Counted from the stretch's first letter, positions 1-8,648 are shown. The stretch: 64,000 nucleotides of DNA from Streptomyces sp. Je 1-332 (GCF_040730185.1 NZ_CP160402.1:7006001-7070000), one strand, 5' to 3'. The notes: generated by a model not told the origin, from the letters alone. Program-made: numbers and translations.

Positions 1-504
1 CACCACGCAGGCCAGCAGGACCGCGAGGTCGAACGCAAGCTCGCTCACGAAGTGATCAGGCCGGCCGAGGCCGGCAAGGCCCTCCGCCGTCCAGCCCCTC
101 TCCCTCAGGGAGGCGAGGCGGGCCCGCATGTCGTCGCGCAGGTCGGCGGGGACCTCGCGCACGGCGGGGGCTCCGCCGAGCTCCGCCGTCAGCTCGGTCC
201 AGGCCCGCACGAAGCCCTCGGGGTCGTCGAGATGCCCCGCGAAGATCCGCTCCGTACGCTCGCGGACCGGCCGCTCGCGGCGCAGCGCGGTGGCGAAGCC
301 GTCCACCACCGTCTCGGAGAACTCCTCCGCCCACGGCTCACGCTCGACGGCCTGCGCCAGCTCACGCAGTGCCCACCGCGGCTCGGCACTCACGGCCGCG
401 GTGTCGGCGGCCTTGCGCCGGACCCCCGCGTCCGGGTCCCGCAGCGCGGCGGCAAGCTCCTCGTGCAGCTCCGACTGCTTGCGGGCTCTTCGCTTCTCGA
501 ACAT
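1..504 (-). CDS. Unknown protein, possibly HEAT-repeat-like (C-terminus outside window)
   Basis: A reading frame enters from the left edge on the minus strand and its ATG lies at the 504 end. 168 codons are visible and the stop is outside the window. The N-terminus begins MFEKRRARKQSELHEEL and then reads as helical, Ala/Arg/Glu-rich sequence, including DPDAGVRRKAADTAA, which resembles a HEAT-type repeat unit. Codon third positions are strongly G/C, as in real genes here. The next gene to the right is divergent, about 260 bp away. Function is not recognised; HEAT-like is only a guess from repeat texture. Confidence 0.6.
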   Translation of the reverse strand, partial: MFEKRRARKQSELHEELAAALRDPDAGVRRKAADTAAVSAEPRWALRELAQAVEREPWAEEFSETVVDGFATALRRERPVRERTERIFAGHLDDPEGFVRAWTELTAELGGAPAVREVPADLRDDMRARLASLRERGWTAEGLAGLGRPDHFVSELAFDLAVLLACVV

Positions 505-678
505 CCGGACAGCCTAAGCGCCCCGCGTCACACGCCGAGCGTGCCGATGTCGAGGACGGACCACGCGGCGTACGGCTCCTTCTGTGTGCTGTGCTCGGCC
601 TCGCCCTTTCTGGTCGTCATGTGGAGATCGTGTGGGACAGGCCGATCCTCGCGCCATCCCTTTACCCGGAGGTCCACG

Positions 679-765
679 ATGGGTGTACTCCTTGTACGCC
701 TCATCCATGCACCTCATCCACGCGCCACACCTGCCATGAACTGCCATTCAAGGGAGTCGAGTTGA
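679..765 (+). CDS. Possible 28-codon upstream ORF coupled to the GMC oxidoreductase
   Basis: An ATG preceded by GGAGG at good spacing opens a 28-codon frame (MGVLLVRLIHAPHPR...). Its TGA overlaps the TTG start of the downstream oxidoreductase in the sequence TTGA, the usual geometry of translational coupling. Third codon positions are not strongly G/C-biased, so it may be a regulatory leader peptide or chance. The rest of the 505-761 gap shows no other gene. Confidence 0.3.
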   Translation: MGVLLVRLIHAPHPRATPAMNCHSRESS

Positions 766-2369
766 GCAAGGACAGCGTGTACGACTACGTCATCGTCGGC
801 GCCGGCTCCGCGGGATGCGTTCTCGCCGCGCGGCTCTCCGAGGACCCCGCGGTGCGGGTGGCGCTCGTCGAGTCGGGGCCGCGCGACCGGAAGCCCGAGA
901 TCCGTATCCCGGCGGCCTTTCCGAAGCTGTTCAAGACGCCCTGCGACTGGGACTACTCCACCGTGAAGCAGTCCGCGCTCGACGGCCGCGAGCTGTACTG
1001 GCCGCGCGGCCACATGCTGGGCGGCTCGTCCTCGATGAACGCCATGATGTGGGTGCGCGGGCACCGCGCCGACTACGACGCCTGGGGCGAGGCCGCGGGG
1101 CCCGAGTGGTCCTACGACGCGATCGAACCGTACTTCCGGCGGGCGGAGCGGTGGACGGGCGGGCCCGGTGGACGGGGACGCTCGGCCGCGGGCAGCGTGT
1201 ACGGGAGTGAGGGGCCGCTCTGGATCTCTCCGCCACGTGCCCTCAACCCGACCACCGGCGCGTTCCTTGACGCCTGCCGTGACGCGGGCCTGCGCGAGCT
1301 GACGGAGCTGAACGAACCCGACCACACCGGCTTCGCCCTCACCCCGGTCAACCAGCGCCGCGGGCGTCGGTGGAGCGCCGCCGACGGCTATCTGAGACCG
1401 GCCAGGCGCCGCCGCAACCTCGACGTGCTGACCGCCGCGCGCGTCCGCAGGCTGGAGTTCGACGGCACGCGCGTGGCCGGAGTCATCGCCGACGGCGTCC
1501 CGGGCAAGCTGATAGCCCGCCGAGAAGTGCTGCTGTGCGCGGGCTCCATAGGCTCGCCCCAGCTCCTCCAGGCCTCCGGCGTCGGCGACCCGGAGACCCT
1601 CGCGAAGGCCGGCATCGAGCCGCGCGTGGAGTCCCCGGGCGTGGGACGCCACCTTCAGGACCACCTCGCCTACGCGGTGACCATGCGCTGCCCGGAGCCC
1701 GTCACGCTGACCGGCGCGGACTCCCTCGCCAACGTCGGCCGCTTCCTGCTCGCCGGGCGCGGCCCGCTCACATCGAACGTCGGCGAGGCCGTCGCCTTCA
1801 TCAAGACCAGGCCCGAACTGGCGGCCCCCGACATCGAGTTGATCTTCGCCCCCGTCCCCTTCGTCCAGCACGGCCTGACCCCGCCCACCGAACACGGCAT
1901 CACCGTCGGTGTCGTGCTCCTCCAGCCCGAGAGCGAGGGCCGGATCACGCCGAGGGGGCCTGGAGTCGGCTCCGCGCCCCTCATCGACCCCGGCTATCTG
2001 ACGGCGGAGGCCGACATCCGTACGCTCGTCGCCGGGGTGCGCCGCGCGGAGGAACTCCTCGCCGGGCCCGCCCTCGGTCCGTACACGTCGGGGCCGTTGG
2101 CGCCGCATCCGGGCAGGGTGGACGACGCGACGCTGGCCAGGACGATCCGCGGGGCGTCCGAGACGCTCTACCACCCGGTCGGCACCTGCCGGATGGGCAG
2201 CGACGACGCCTCCGTCACCGACCCGGCGCTGCGGGTGCGGGGAGTGACGGCGCTGCGGGTCGTGGACGCGTCGGTCATGCCGCGGATCACTCGCGGCCAC
2301 ACGCACGCCCCCACGGTGGCGCTCGCGGAGAAGGCGGCCGAGCTGATCATGGCGGACGCGGGCAGGTGA
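762..2369 (+). CDS. GMC-family FAD oxidoreductase (choline dehydrogenase-like)
   Basis: Flavin-dependent alcohol oxidase/dehydrogenase of the glucose-methanol-choline family, about 535 aa, the usual family length. The ADP-binding motif VGAGSAG lies at residues 12-18, the family signature GSSSMNAMMWVRGH follows near residue 90, and the C-terminal FAD region ends in RVVDASVMP. The expected active-site pair is visible as H471 (YHPVGTCRMG) and H513 (GHTHAP). I chose the TTG at 762 because AGGGAG precedes it by six bases and the conserved fold starts right after; the frame stays open upstream but nothing conserved is there. The substrate cannot be deduced. A LacI regulator follows 112 bp downstream on the same strand and may control it. 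Confidence 0.85.
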   Translation: MSKDSVYDYVIVGAGSAGCVLAARLSEDPAVRVALVESGPRDRKPEIRIPAAFPKLFKTPCDWDYSTVKQSALDGRELYWPRGHMLGGSSSMNAMMWVRGHRADYDAWGEAAGPEWSYDAIEPYFRRAERWTGGPGGRGRSAAGSVYGSEGPLWISPPRALNPTTGAFLDACRDAGLRELTELNEPDHTGFALTPVNQRRGRRWSAADGYLRPARRRRNLDVLTAARVRRLEFDGTRVAGVIADGVPGKLIARREVLLCAGSIGSPQLLQASGVGDPETLAKAGIEPRVESPGVGRHLQDHLAYAVTMRCPEPVTLTGADSLANVGRFLLAGRGPLTSNVGEAVAFIKTRPELAAPDIELIFAPVPFVQHGLTPPTEHGITVGVVLLQPESEGRITPRGPGVGSAPLIDPGYLTAEADIRTLVAGVRRAEELLAGPALGPYTSGPLAPHPGRVDDATLARTIRGASETLYHPVGTCRMGSDDASVTDPALRVRGVTALRVVDASVMPRITRGHTHAPTVALAEKAAELIMADAGR

Positions 2370-2481
2370 TACGGGCAGGTGGCGCGGGGAGGGGGTGCGG
2401 GCAGGGGGTGTCTCCGTGCCTCGCCCACCGGTCGTATCCTGACCGGCGCACACCAGCAGGACCGCCCCCGAGGAGCCCCAC

Positions 2482-3501
2482 GTGACCGAGCCGCCGAGCG
2501 CCGCCCCGCGCCCCACCCTGGAGGCCGTGGCCGCGCGGGCCGGAGTCTCCCGGGCCACGGTCTCCCGCGTCGTCAACGGCGACGCGGGCGTGCGCGAGGT
2601 GCTCGCCGAGAAGGTCAGGCGGGCGGTCGACGAGCTCGGCTACGTCCCCAACCGTGCCGCCCGCAGCCTGGTGACCCGCCGCCATGACGCGGTGGCCGTG
2701 GTGATCGCCGAGCCCGAGACGCGGGTCTTCGCCGACCCCTTCTTCGCCCTGCAACTGCGCGGCATCAGCAAGGAGTTGACGTCACGTGACGTGCAACTGG
2801 TGCTGCTGCTCACGGAGGGGCGCGACGATCACGAGCGGGTCGGCCGCTATCTGGCCGGAGGCCATGTGGACGGCGCTCTCGTCTTCTCCCTGCACCTGGA
2901 CGATCCGCTGCCCGGCATCATCCAGGGCGCGGGCGTTCCAACCGTGTTCGGCGGCCGCCCCGGGTGGCCGGACGGTACAGCGACGTCTCCGTACGTCGAC
3001 TGCGACAACCGAGGCGGTGCGCGGGACGCGGTCCGCCACCTCCTCTCCCTCGGCCGCACCCGCATCGCACACATCACCGGCGCGCTCGACCAGACGTCGG
3101 CGGTGGACCGCCTCGACGGGTTCCGCGACGTCCTGCCGGAGGCGGGGGAGAGGTTCGTCGCACAGGGCGACTTCACCCCGGCGGGCGGCGAACGCGCGAT
3201 GCGCGAGCTCCTGGACCGCGTCCCCGACGTGGACGCGGTCTTCGCCGCCAACGACCTGACGGCGTCGGGTGCGCTACGAGTGCTCCGGGAGCGGGGCAAG
3301 CGGGTGCCGCAGGATGTCGCGGTGGTGGGCTTCGACGACATGCTGGCCGTGGCCGAGCAGGTGGACCCACCGCTGACGACAGTGCGCCAGGACATCGAGG
3401 AGATGGGCCGCCTGATGGCCCGCATGCTCCTGGCACGCGGCGAGCTGCCGACGGAAAGCGTGGTGCTGCCGACGGAGCTGGTGCGCAGGGGCTCGGCGTA
3501 G
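2482..3501 (+). CDS. LacI-family transcriptional regulator
   Basis: 339 aa with the classical N-terminal LacI helix-turn-helix at about residues 10-35 ([20 protein letters not shown] followed by NG), the hinge helix near NRAARSLV, and a periplasmic-binding-protein-like effector domain containing VVGFDDM and TTVRQD near the C-terminus. The GTG start follows GAGGAG. LacI proteins usually repress sugar-use genes and bind short palindromes. The nearest candidate targets are the upstream GMC oxidoreductase, or the GH64 glucanase 1.7 kb away, which has a LacI-type palindrome upstream. Which one is real cannot be settled from sequence. Confidence 0.9.
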   Translation: MTEPPSAAPRPTLEAVAARAGVSRATVSRVVNGDAGVREVLAEKVRRAVDELGYVPNRAARSLVTRRHDAVAVVIAEPETRVFADPFFALQLRGISKELTSRDVQLVLLLTEGRDDHERVGRYLAGGHVDGALVFSLHLDDPLPGIIQGAGVPTVFGGRPGWPDGTATSPYVDCDNRGGARDAVRHLLSLGRTRIAHITGALDQTSAVDRLDGFRDVLPEAGERFVAQGDFTPAGGERAMRELLDRVPDVDAVFAANDLTASGALRVLRERGKRVPQDVAVVGFDDMLAVAEQVDPPLTTVRQDIEEMGRLMARMLLARGELPTESVVLPTELVRRGSA

Positions 3502-3663
3502 GAGGTGTTCTGGGGGTTCCGCACGGCTCCGGAAGGGCGGCATTCGGTCCATGGGTCCCACTAACGGGTGCCCTCGTTACACCGCACGGTCCACCGGCGT
3601 TTTTGGCGCGGCGTGCGTGGGTGAGGCTCGGTTCAGCACTTCCCCTCATCCGGAGGTAACACC

Positions 3664-3906
3664 ATGCGCAAGTGCGCGATCCTGGCAGCAGCGGCGTTCG
3701 CCGCGGTCACCGTCATCGGCGGGGCCGGCTCCGCCGTCGCAGGCCCCGGCCCCGGCTCCTCCGCCGAGGCCACGGCCAAGGAGTCGCCGGGCGTCCTCAG
3801 CGGCAACGTCGTCCAGGTTCCCGTGGACGCTGCCGTCAACGCGTGCGGCAACTCGGTGAACGTCGTCGGCGTCCTCAACCCGGCCGCCGGCAACAAATGC
3901 AAGTAG
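3664..3906 (+). CDS. Short chaplin (surface amyloid protein)
   Basis: 80 aa: a Sec signal peptide (MRKCAILAAAAFAAV...AVAGPG), a short linker, and one chaplin domain beginning GNVVQVPVDAAVNACGN and ending NPAAGNKCK. The two chaplin cysteines (NACGN and NKCK) are present, which separates the class from cysteine-less ChpE-type forms. Short chaplins assemble into amyloid fibrils that coat aerial hyphae and spores and lower surface tension. GGAGG precedes the ATG. There is a single domain and no LPXTG sorting signal, so it is a secreted short chaplin, not a wall-anchored one. It is convergent with the GH64 gene. Confidence 0.92.
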   Translation: MRKCAILAAAAFAAVTVIGGAGSAVAGPGPGSSAEATAKESPGVLSGNVVQVPVDAAVNACGNSVNVVGVLNPAAGNKCK

Positions 3907-3940
3907 GTCTCAGGACCGGCGGGCCAGGCCTGCCGTAACG

Positions 3941-3980
3941 ACACCCGCCCCGTCGCGATCAGCTCGCGGCGGGGCGGTGT
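3941..3980. terminator. Bidirectional terminator between chaplin and GH64 genes
   Basis: Near-perfect inverted repeat: ACACCCGCCCCG on the left pairs with CGGGGCGGTGT on the right, with a further TCGCG/CGCGG pair inside. It lies between two convergent stop codons. There is no strong U-tract, as is common in Streptomyces. Confidence 0.7.
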
Positions 3981-4013
3981 ATGTGTGTGCGGGGGCGGTG
4001 CTGTCCGGGACGT

Positions 4014-5240
4014 TCAGGCGCCGACGCTCACGGTGAAGCGGCGCGGGTTGCCGTCGTGGGCCGCCCCTGACACGTCGGGCTCGCCGTCCGGCCGGACGTC
4101 GTCGTACGGGAACGCGTACCCGATGGGCGAGTTGGCGTGCACCACACGCGCCCAGTGGTTGGTCACGTCGCCCTTGTAGTAGTCCCCGGCGCCCGCGCCG
4201 TTCGGCTGCTCCGCGTGCGTCAGCATGATGCTCCGGTTGAACCCCGCGGCGAGCCGCGCGAGCAGGCCCTTCTTGTCGTCGGAGTCACCGGGATTGTTGG
4301 TGAAGGGGCCGTGGTTGCAGGTGAAGATGTCCTTCGACGTCGGCTTCGGGAACGTGTGCCCTCCGTTGAACGTCAGCGTGTCGCCGCTCACCCGGCCCGT
4401 GAACACGCCTCGGCCGCCCTGGAGGTCGATCTTCAGGTCGGTGCCGCGGTACTTCTCCCACGTCTGGTCGATGTAGCTGTTCCACACGTCGCGGAACGGC
4501 ATCTGGTCGGGGCGGTCGAAGTAGGGCGCCATGAGGTTCTGCGGCGAGATGACCCGCAGTACGTCCCCGCCGTCACCGCGGATCACCAGGTCACCCCAGG
4601 GCTGCCCGTCCTTCTGTCCCTGGGCGACGAGGTCGGCGGCTATCTTGTCGACGGCGCCGTCCGGCAGCGGGGCCACCGTGTGCGTGGCGTCGCCCTCCAG
4701 GGTCAGGCCGATGGGGAGGGCCGTGACGAGGTCCACGTAGCTGATGTTGGCGTACAACTGCGTGCTGTTGAAGGTGAATTCGCAGAACGACCAGGTGCGC
4801 CCGTAGTTGGGGTCCTCCTTGGTCGCGAAGGCGGGCTCGACCAGCGAGGGGCCCGGGTTCAGGAAGAAGTCCAGCTTGTCGTCCCGTACGAAGTAGACGC
4901 GTGCGCCGAACATCTGAGGCAGCGTCAGGATCTTGGGGGCGGAGCCCGCCGCGCCGAGGGGGATCGCGCAGTCGACGGGCAGCGGGGTCTGCGGTGCCGA
5001 CGGAGAATCGGGCCGGTAGACACCCCCGTCCGGCTTCAGCAGGACCCAGCGGTCGGTGCCCTGCTCGTGTCCGGTGACGTAGGCCCGCACCTCGCCGGGC
5101 AACGACTTGTTCTGCAGGGCGAGTTCACAGGTCGCGGGGGCCGCCTTGGCGCCGGGGCTGAGGGCGCTTCCCCAGACGGGGTAGGTGAGGGCTCCGGCGG
5201 CACCGGCGGCAGTGGACAGGAACACTCGACGCGAAATCAC
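4014..5240 (-). CDS. Secreted GH64 beta-1,3-glucanase (laminaripentaose-producing type)
   Basis: 408 aa, normal for GH64, an endo-beta-1,3-glucanase family with a thaumatin-like fold. The N-terminus carries a twin-arginine signal (SRRVFLS, then a hydrophobic Ala/Gly stretch and an AKA-AP cleavage-like site), so export is probably via Tat. Family-like sequence includes MFGARVYFV, LDFFLNPGPSLVEPAF, the tripeptide EFT and YANISYVDLV, with a C-terminal region rich in aromatic residues. It would act outside the cell on fungal or plant beta-1,3-glucan. A TTGACG-17-GACAGT promoter candidate and a perfect palindrome lie upstream, suggesting LacI-type control by sugar availability. Confidence 0.85.
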   Translation of the reverse strand: MISRRVFLSTAAGAAGALTYPVWGSALSPGAKAAPATCELALQNKSLPGEVRAYVTGHEQGTDRWVLLKPDGGVYRPDSPSAPQTPLPVDCAIPLGAAGSAPKILTLPQMFGARVYFVRDDKLDFFLNPGPSLVEPAFATKEDPNYGRTWSFCEFTFNSTQLYANISYVDLVTALPIGLTLEGDATHTVAPLPDGAVDKIAADLVAQGQKDGQPWGDLVIRGDGGDVLRVISPQNLMAPYFDRPDQMPFRDVWNSYIDQTWEKYRGTDLKIDLQGGRGVFTGRVSGDTLTFNGGHTFPKPTSKDIFTCNHGPFTNNPGDSDDKKGLLARLAAGFNRSIMLTHAEQPNGAGAGDYYKGDVTNHWARVVHANSPIGYAFPYDDVRPDGEPDVSGAAHDGNPRRFTVSVGA

Positions 5241-5311
5241 GGAAGGTCTCCCGGGATGAGTGGGGGGGATGTCATGCGGCCGTGGGGGTGGGGTGGCCGT
5301 GTGGTGCGACC

Positions 5312-5340
5312 ACTGTCGCGGCGGCGAATTCGGCCGTCAA
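5312..5340 (-). promoter_or_regulatory. Candidate promoter of the GH64 gene
   Basis: On the minus strand TTGACG (5335-5340) is followed after 17 bp by GACAGT (5312-5317), a good -35 and a weaker -10. The start codon is about 70 bp downstream. Confidence 0.45.
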
Positions 5341-5350
5341 GAGTTGTGAC

Positions 5351-5364
5351 TGAGAGCGCTCTCA
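5351..5364. promoter_or_regulatory. LacI/CebR-type operator palindrome
   Basis: TGAGAGCGCTCTCA is a perfect 14-bp palindrome, differing at one symmetric position from the known CebR/CelR-type operator TGGGAGCGCTCCCA. It sits just upstream of the -35 of the GH64 gene and about 100 bp before the divergent VOC gene. Its role as a sugar-responsive operator is inferred. Confidence 0.65.
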
Positions 5365-5463
5365 GAATCTTGGTTCTTTCACAAGATGGCAGCGCGCGCG
5401 CACTGTCAGTGCCGGGTGACAGACTCAGAAGGACGGAAGAGAGATACGACAAAGGAGTCGATC

Positions 5464-6258
5464 ATGCTCAGTACCCGTTATGTCGCCGGCGCCCCGACCT
5501 GGGTCGACCTGGGCACCCCGGACCTGGACGGCGCCCATGACTTCTACCGCGCCCTCTTCGGGTGGGAGTTCCGATCGGGCGGCGCCGAATTCGGTGGATA
5601 TGGCACCTACCAGGCGGACGGAAAGACCGTGGCGGGCGCCATGACCGTCCCCGCCGACCAGGCGCCTCCGTCCTGGACGATCTACTTCAAGACGACGGAC
5701 GCCGACGCGACGGTCAAGGCGGTCGAGCAGGCCGGCGGCAGGATGGTGTACGAGCCCATGGACGTCGGCGACCTCGGCCGCATGGCCGTCCTCGCGGACG
5801 CACAGGGCGTCGGCTTCGCGGTGTGGCAGTCGGGCACGAACAAGGGCCTCGACCTGGTGGACGCCCCGAACAGCATGTGCTGGAGCGAGCTCTACACCCC
5901 GGACACGAAGGCAGCCCTTGAGTTCTACGGCTCCGTGTTCGGCTGGGGCACCACGACCCAGGCCTTCGATGGCGGTTCGTACACGATGGTGCACCCCGCG
6001 GGCGGCACGGAGAACGACATGTTCGGCGGCCTGTGGCCGCTGTCCGACGCCCCGGAGGAAGTCGAGGCCGGGCCGTACTGGACTCCGTACTTCCAGGTGG
6101 CCGACATCGACGCGGTGCTCGCCGAGGTCGAGCCGGCCGGGGGCACGGTGCGGGTGGCCCGCATGGATCTCGCGGGCGTCGGCAGCTTCGCCAAGCTGGC
6201 CGACCCTTCCGGTGCGCGGTTCGCGCTGATGCAGCCGGAGGCGCCGGGAGGAGCCTGA
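5464..6258 (+). CDS. Two-domain VOC (glyoxalase/bleomycin-resistance fold) protein
   Basis: About 264 aa made of two tandem VOC modules of about 125 residues. Each has the phrase FYRALFGWEF or FYGSVFGWGT, and a G-Y-PYFQV-like strand. The ATG at 5464 is preceded by AAAGGAG. Tandem VOC proteins of this length are common in actinobacteria (the mycobacterial CFP-30B type) and most have no assigned reaction. Metal ligands cannot be assigned confidently, so glyoxalase activity is not claimed. Confidence 0.85.
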   Translation: MLSTRYVAGAPTWVDLGTPDLDGAHDFYRALFGWEFRSGGAEFGGYGTYQADGKTVAGAMTVPADQAPPSWTIYFKTTDADATVKAVEQAGGRMVYEPMDVGDLGRMAVLADAQGVGFAVWQSGTNKGLDLVDAPNSMCWSELYTPDTKAALEFYGSVFGWGTTTQAFDGGSYTMVHPAGGTENDMFGGLWPLSDAPEEVEAGPYWTPYFQVADIDAVLAEVEPAGGTVRVARMDLAGVGSFAKLADPSGARFALMQPEAPGGA

Positions 6259-6273
6259 ACAGCGCCGTCACGG

Positions 6274-6292
6274 CGTTGATCGTTCGTTGATC
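6274..6292 (+). repeat. Direct repeat CGTTGATC with 11-bp period before the WhiB-like gene
   Basis: CGTTGATC occurs at 6274-6281 and 6285-6292, one helical turn apart, about 35 bp before the WhiB-like start. It could be an activator site or part of a promoter (TTGATC resembles a -35). No convincing -10 was found. Confidence 0.4.
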
Positions 6293-6325
6293 CCATGTTT
6301 CGCGCGCCCTGCCAGCATCGGCGGC

Positions 6326-6565
6326 ATGCAGATCGACATGACAGCCGAGCCGGAACTCGCCTGGCAGGAGCAGGCCCTGTGCGCCCAGACGGGATCCGAT
6401 TTCTTCTTCCCCGAACCGGGAAGCTCGGTGCGCGAGGCCAAGTACATCTGCCGGCTGTGCGAGATGCGCCCCGCGTGTCTCGAGTACGCCCTGGCCCACG
6501 ACGAGCGGTTCGGCGTCTGGGGCGGCCTCTCGGAGAAGGAGCGGCTCAGCCTCAGACGCACCTGA
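6326..6565 (+). CDS. WhiB-like [4Fe-4S] regulatory protein
   Basis: 79 aa with the four invariant cysteines at about C19, C42, C45 and C51 (C-x22-CxxC-x5-C), followed by GVWGG near residues 63-67 and a basic C-terminal tail, the complete Wbl architecture. Wbl proteins bind an iron-sulphur cluster and usually work with sigma factor region 4 to control development, redox or antibiotic responses. The ATG at 6326 is chosen because conserved sequence starts shortly after; the ATG at 6338 is an alternative. I cannot assign it to a named Wbl subclass. Confidence 0.92.
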   Translation: MQIDMTAEPELAWQEQALCAQTGSDFFFPEPGSSVREAKYICRLCEMRPACLEYALAHDERFGVWGGLSEKERLSLRRT

Positions 6566-6642
6566 TCCGTGCAGGGCCCCGGACTCCTCGGACGACCTCA
6601 CCCTTGAGGCGCACATGCCCCCTCAGGCCCAAGGGCAACCGC

Positions 6643-7614
6643 CTACTTCCCCCGAGCCGCCATCCGCGCCTTGCGTGCCGCCAGCTTCTCGTCGAACTTG
6701 GAGGCTTCCGTGTCGAGGCCGTTCATGTACAGGCCGAGTTCCTCCTGTGCCTTGAGACCCTCCGGGCCGAGCCCGTCGATGTCCATCACCTTGAGGTAGC
6801 GCAGGACGGGCTGGATCACGTCGTCGTGGTGGATGCGCATGTTGTAGATCTCGCCGATCGCCATCTGCGCGGCGGCCCGCTCGAAGCCGGGCATGCCGTG
6901 TCCGGGCATCCGGAAGTTGACCACGACGTCGCGCACGGACTGCATGGTCAGATCGGGGGCGAGCTCGAAGGCCGCGCCCAGGAGGTTGCGGTAGAAGACC
7001 ATGTGGAGGTTCTCGTCGGTGGCGATCCGCGCCAGCATGCGGTCGCAGACCGGGTCGCCCGACTGGTGACCCGTGTTGCGGTGCGAGACGCGGGTGGCGA
7101 GCTCCTGGAAGGCCACGTACGCGACCGAGTGCAGCATCGAGTGGCGGTTGTCGGACTCGAAGCCCTCGGCCATGTGCGCCATGCGGAACTGCTCGAGCTT
7201 GTCGGGGTCCACGGCACGCGAGGCCAGGAGGTAGTCACGCATCACGATGCCGTGGCGGCCCTCCTCCGCGGTCCAGCGGTGCACCCAGGTGCCCCAGGCG
7301 CCGTCGCGGCCGAACAGGGAGGCGATCTCGTGGTGGTAGCTGGGGAGGTTGTCCTCGGTCAGCAGATTGACGACGAGCGCGATCTTGCCGATGTCGGTGA
7401 CCTTGGACTGCTCGGGTTCCCAGGCCTCGCCGTCCTCGAAGTACCCGGGGAAGTTCCGGGCGTCGGAGAACGGCACGTACTCGTGCGGCATCCAGTCCTT
7501 CGCCACCTTCAGGTGGCGGTTGAGCTCCTTCTCGACCACTTCTTCCAGGGCGAACAACAACCGGGCGTCGGTCCAGTCGTCCGTGCTGCCGAGATGAGGA
7601 GAGGTGATCGTCAC
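6643..7614 (-). CDS. Acyl-ACP desaturase (ferritin-like di-iron)
   Basis: 323 aa. The two di-iron motifs of soluble stearoyl-ACP desaturases are visible: EEGRH at residues 117-121 and DENLH at 200-204. Bacterial DesA-type proteins of this kind introduce a cis double bond into acyl-ACP and adjust membrane fluidity. The gene is alone; the upstream region contains an array of CGTAGGT-type repeats likely to be an operator, so expression is probably regulated by a lipid-sensing repressor. It converges with the WhiB-like gene 77 bp away. Confidence 0.92.
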   Translation of the reverse strand: MTITSPHLGSTDDWTDARLLFALEEVVEKELNRHLKVAKDWMPHEYVPFSDARNFPGYFEDGEAWEPEQSKVTDIGKIALVVNLLTEDNLPSYHHEIASLFGRDGAWGTWVHRWTAEEGRHGIVMRDYLLASRAVDPDKLEQFRMAHMAEGFESDNRHSMLHSVAYVAFQELATRVSHRNTGHQSGDPVCDRMLARIATDENLHMVFYRNLLGAAFELAPDLTMQSVRDVVVNFRMPGHGMPGFERAAAQMAIGEIYNMRIHHDDVIQPVLRYLKVMDIDGLGPEGLKAQEELGLYMNGLDTEASKFDEKLAARKARMAARGK

Positions 7615-7692
7615 GGGGGCTCCAGGGGGACGGGAGTTTTCTTACGGATTACGTGCGCAGGGGTTACGCGGTGGCACGAGCGGGTGCTACCT

Positions 7693-7727
7693 ACCTACGG
7701 TCTCGTAGGTTACGTTGCCGTAGGTTA
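7693..7727. promoter_or_regulatory. Operator-like inverted and direct repeats upstream of the desaturase
   Basis: ACCTACG-GTCT-CGTAGGT (7693-7710) is a perfect inverted repeat with 7-bp arms. Its right arm extends to CGTAGGTTA, which is repeated exactly at 7719-7727, 15 bp on. It lies 80-115 bp upstream of the desaturase start. The format fits a TetR-type regulator; the regulator is not in this window. Confidence 0.6.
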
Positions 7728-7796
7728 AGCCCTCCGTAAAGTGGCTGAGACAGAGGGGCCCACGGGCCTCCCGCGCCCCACCCGCCCCAGGACTGG

Positions 7797-8573
7797 TCAG
7801 GCGTACAGGCCCCTGAGGCGCACTGAGAGGCATGTCACACAGCCTTCGAGCTTCTCGAATTCGCTGATATCCACCACGACGGGATCAAAACCGAGACCCG
7901 AGAGCAGCTCCGCGCTCTTCGGCGCGCTTGCGGCGAGCAGCAGTTTCGCGCCACCGAGCAGCACCACGTGGGCCCCGGACTCCTCCGGCACCGGCAGGAA
8001 GCGCGGGAAGAGCGAAGGGGAGTCCACGAGCGGCGGGTACCCGATGACCGTGCCGTCCGGCAGCGCCGTCACCGCCGACTTCAGATGCAGGACCTTGCTG
8101 ACGGGGACGGCCACGACCCGGGCCCCCAGTGGCTCGAACACGGCCCGCAGCTGCCGGACGCCCGCCGCGTTCGTGCGCCCGCCCCGACCCACGTAGATCG
8201 TGTCGTCGATCTTGAGGATGTCGCCGCCGTCCAGGGTGCCCGGCTCCCACACCCAGTTCACGGAGGCGCCGAGCCGGGCCACCGCCTCCTCCACGGCCAC
8301 CGTCTCCGCCCGCCGTGACTCGGCGCCCGGCCGGGCGATCAGGGCCACGTTGCGGAAGACGACGACCGTGTCCTCGACGAAGACCGAGTCGGGGCAGTCG
8401 TCGGCCGGCTCCACCTCGACCGTCTCCCAGCCGTGCGCCCGCAGCGCCTCGGCGTACGCCTCCCACTGTTCGAGGGCTAGGCCGACGTCCACCGGGGTCC
8501 GCTCGACATGCGTGACCAGGCCGTCGGCGAGACGCGGTCCTGGCCGGCGGATCAGCGCTTTCCTGCTGGGCAC
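7797..8573 (-). CDS. ddaH: Dimethylargininase (DDAH), pentein hydrolase
   Basis: 258 aa, the usual length of N(G),N(G)-dimethylarginine dimethylaminohydrolases, which convert methylated arginines to citrulline and methylamines. Pentein-fold signatures are in order: DSVFVEDTVVV near residue 62, LDGGDIL near 114, the catalytic-type His in VLHLKS (about H163), and the C-terminal catalytic Cys in GCVTCLS (C248 by alignment memory, C245 being the other). Together Cys, His and the acidic residues are complete. It lies 75 bp downstream of the UvrA-like gene on the same strand and may be cotranscribed. Other arginine-modifying penteins are less likely because of length and motifs. Confidence 0.88.
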   Translation of the reverse strand: MPSRKALIRRPGPRLADGLVTHVERTPVDVGLALEQWEAYAEALRAHGWETVEVEPADDCPDSVFVEDTVVVFRNVALIARPGAESRRAETVAVEEAVARLGASVNWVWEPGTLDGGDILKIDDTIYVGRGGRTNAAGVRQLRAVFEPLGARVVAVPVSKVLHLKSAVTALPDGTVIGYPPLVDSPSLFPRFLPVPEESGAHVVLLGGAKLLLAASAPKSAELLSGLGFDPVVVDISEFEKLEGCVTCLSVRLRGLYA

Positions 8574-8648
8574 GGGATGTTCTCCGTAAGGGTGGAGCGG
8601 TGGGGGGCGTCCCCGTCCGGCGGGCGCCGGGGCGGGGGTTCGTGCTCA

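Noticed and set aside
714..2576. A 620-codon minus-strand frame across the GMC gene
   Set aside because: Antisense shadow; the plus strand has complete GMC motifs and a proper start.
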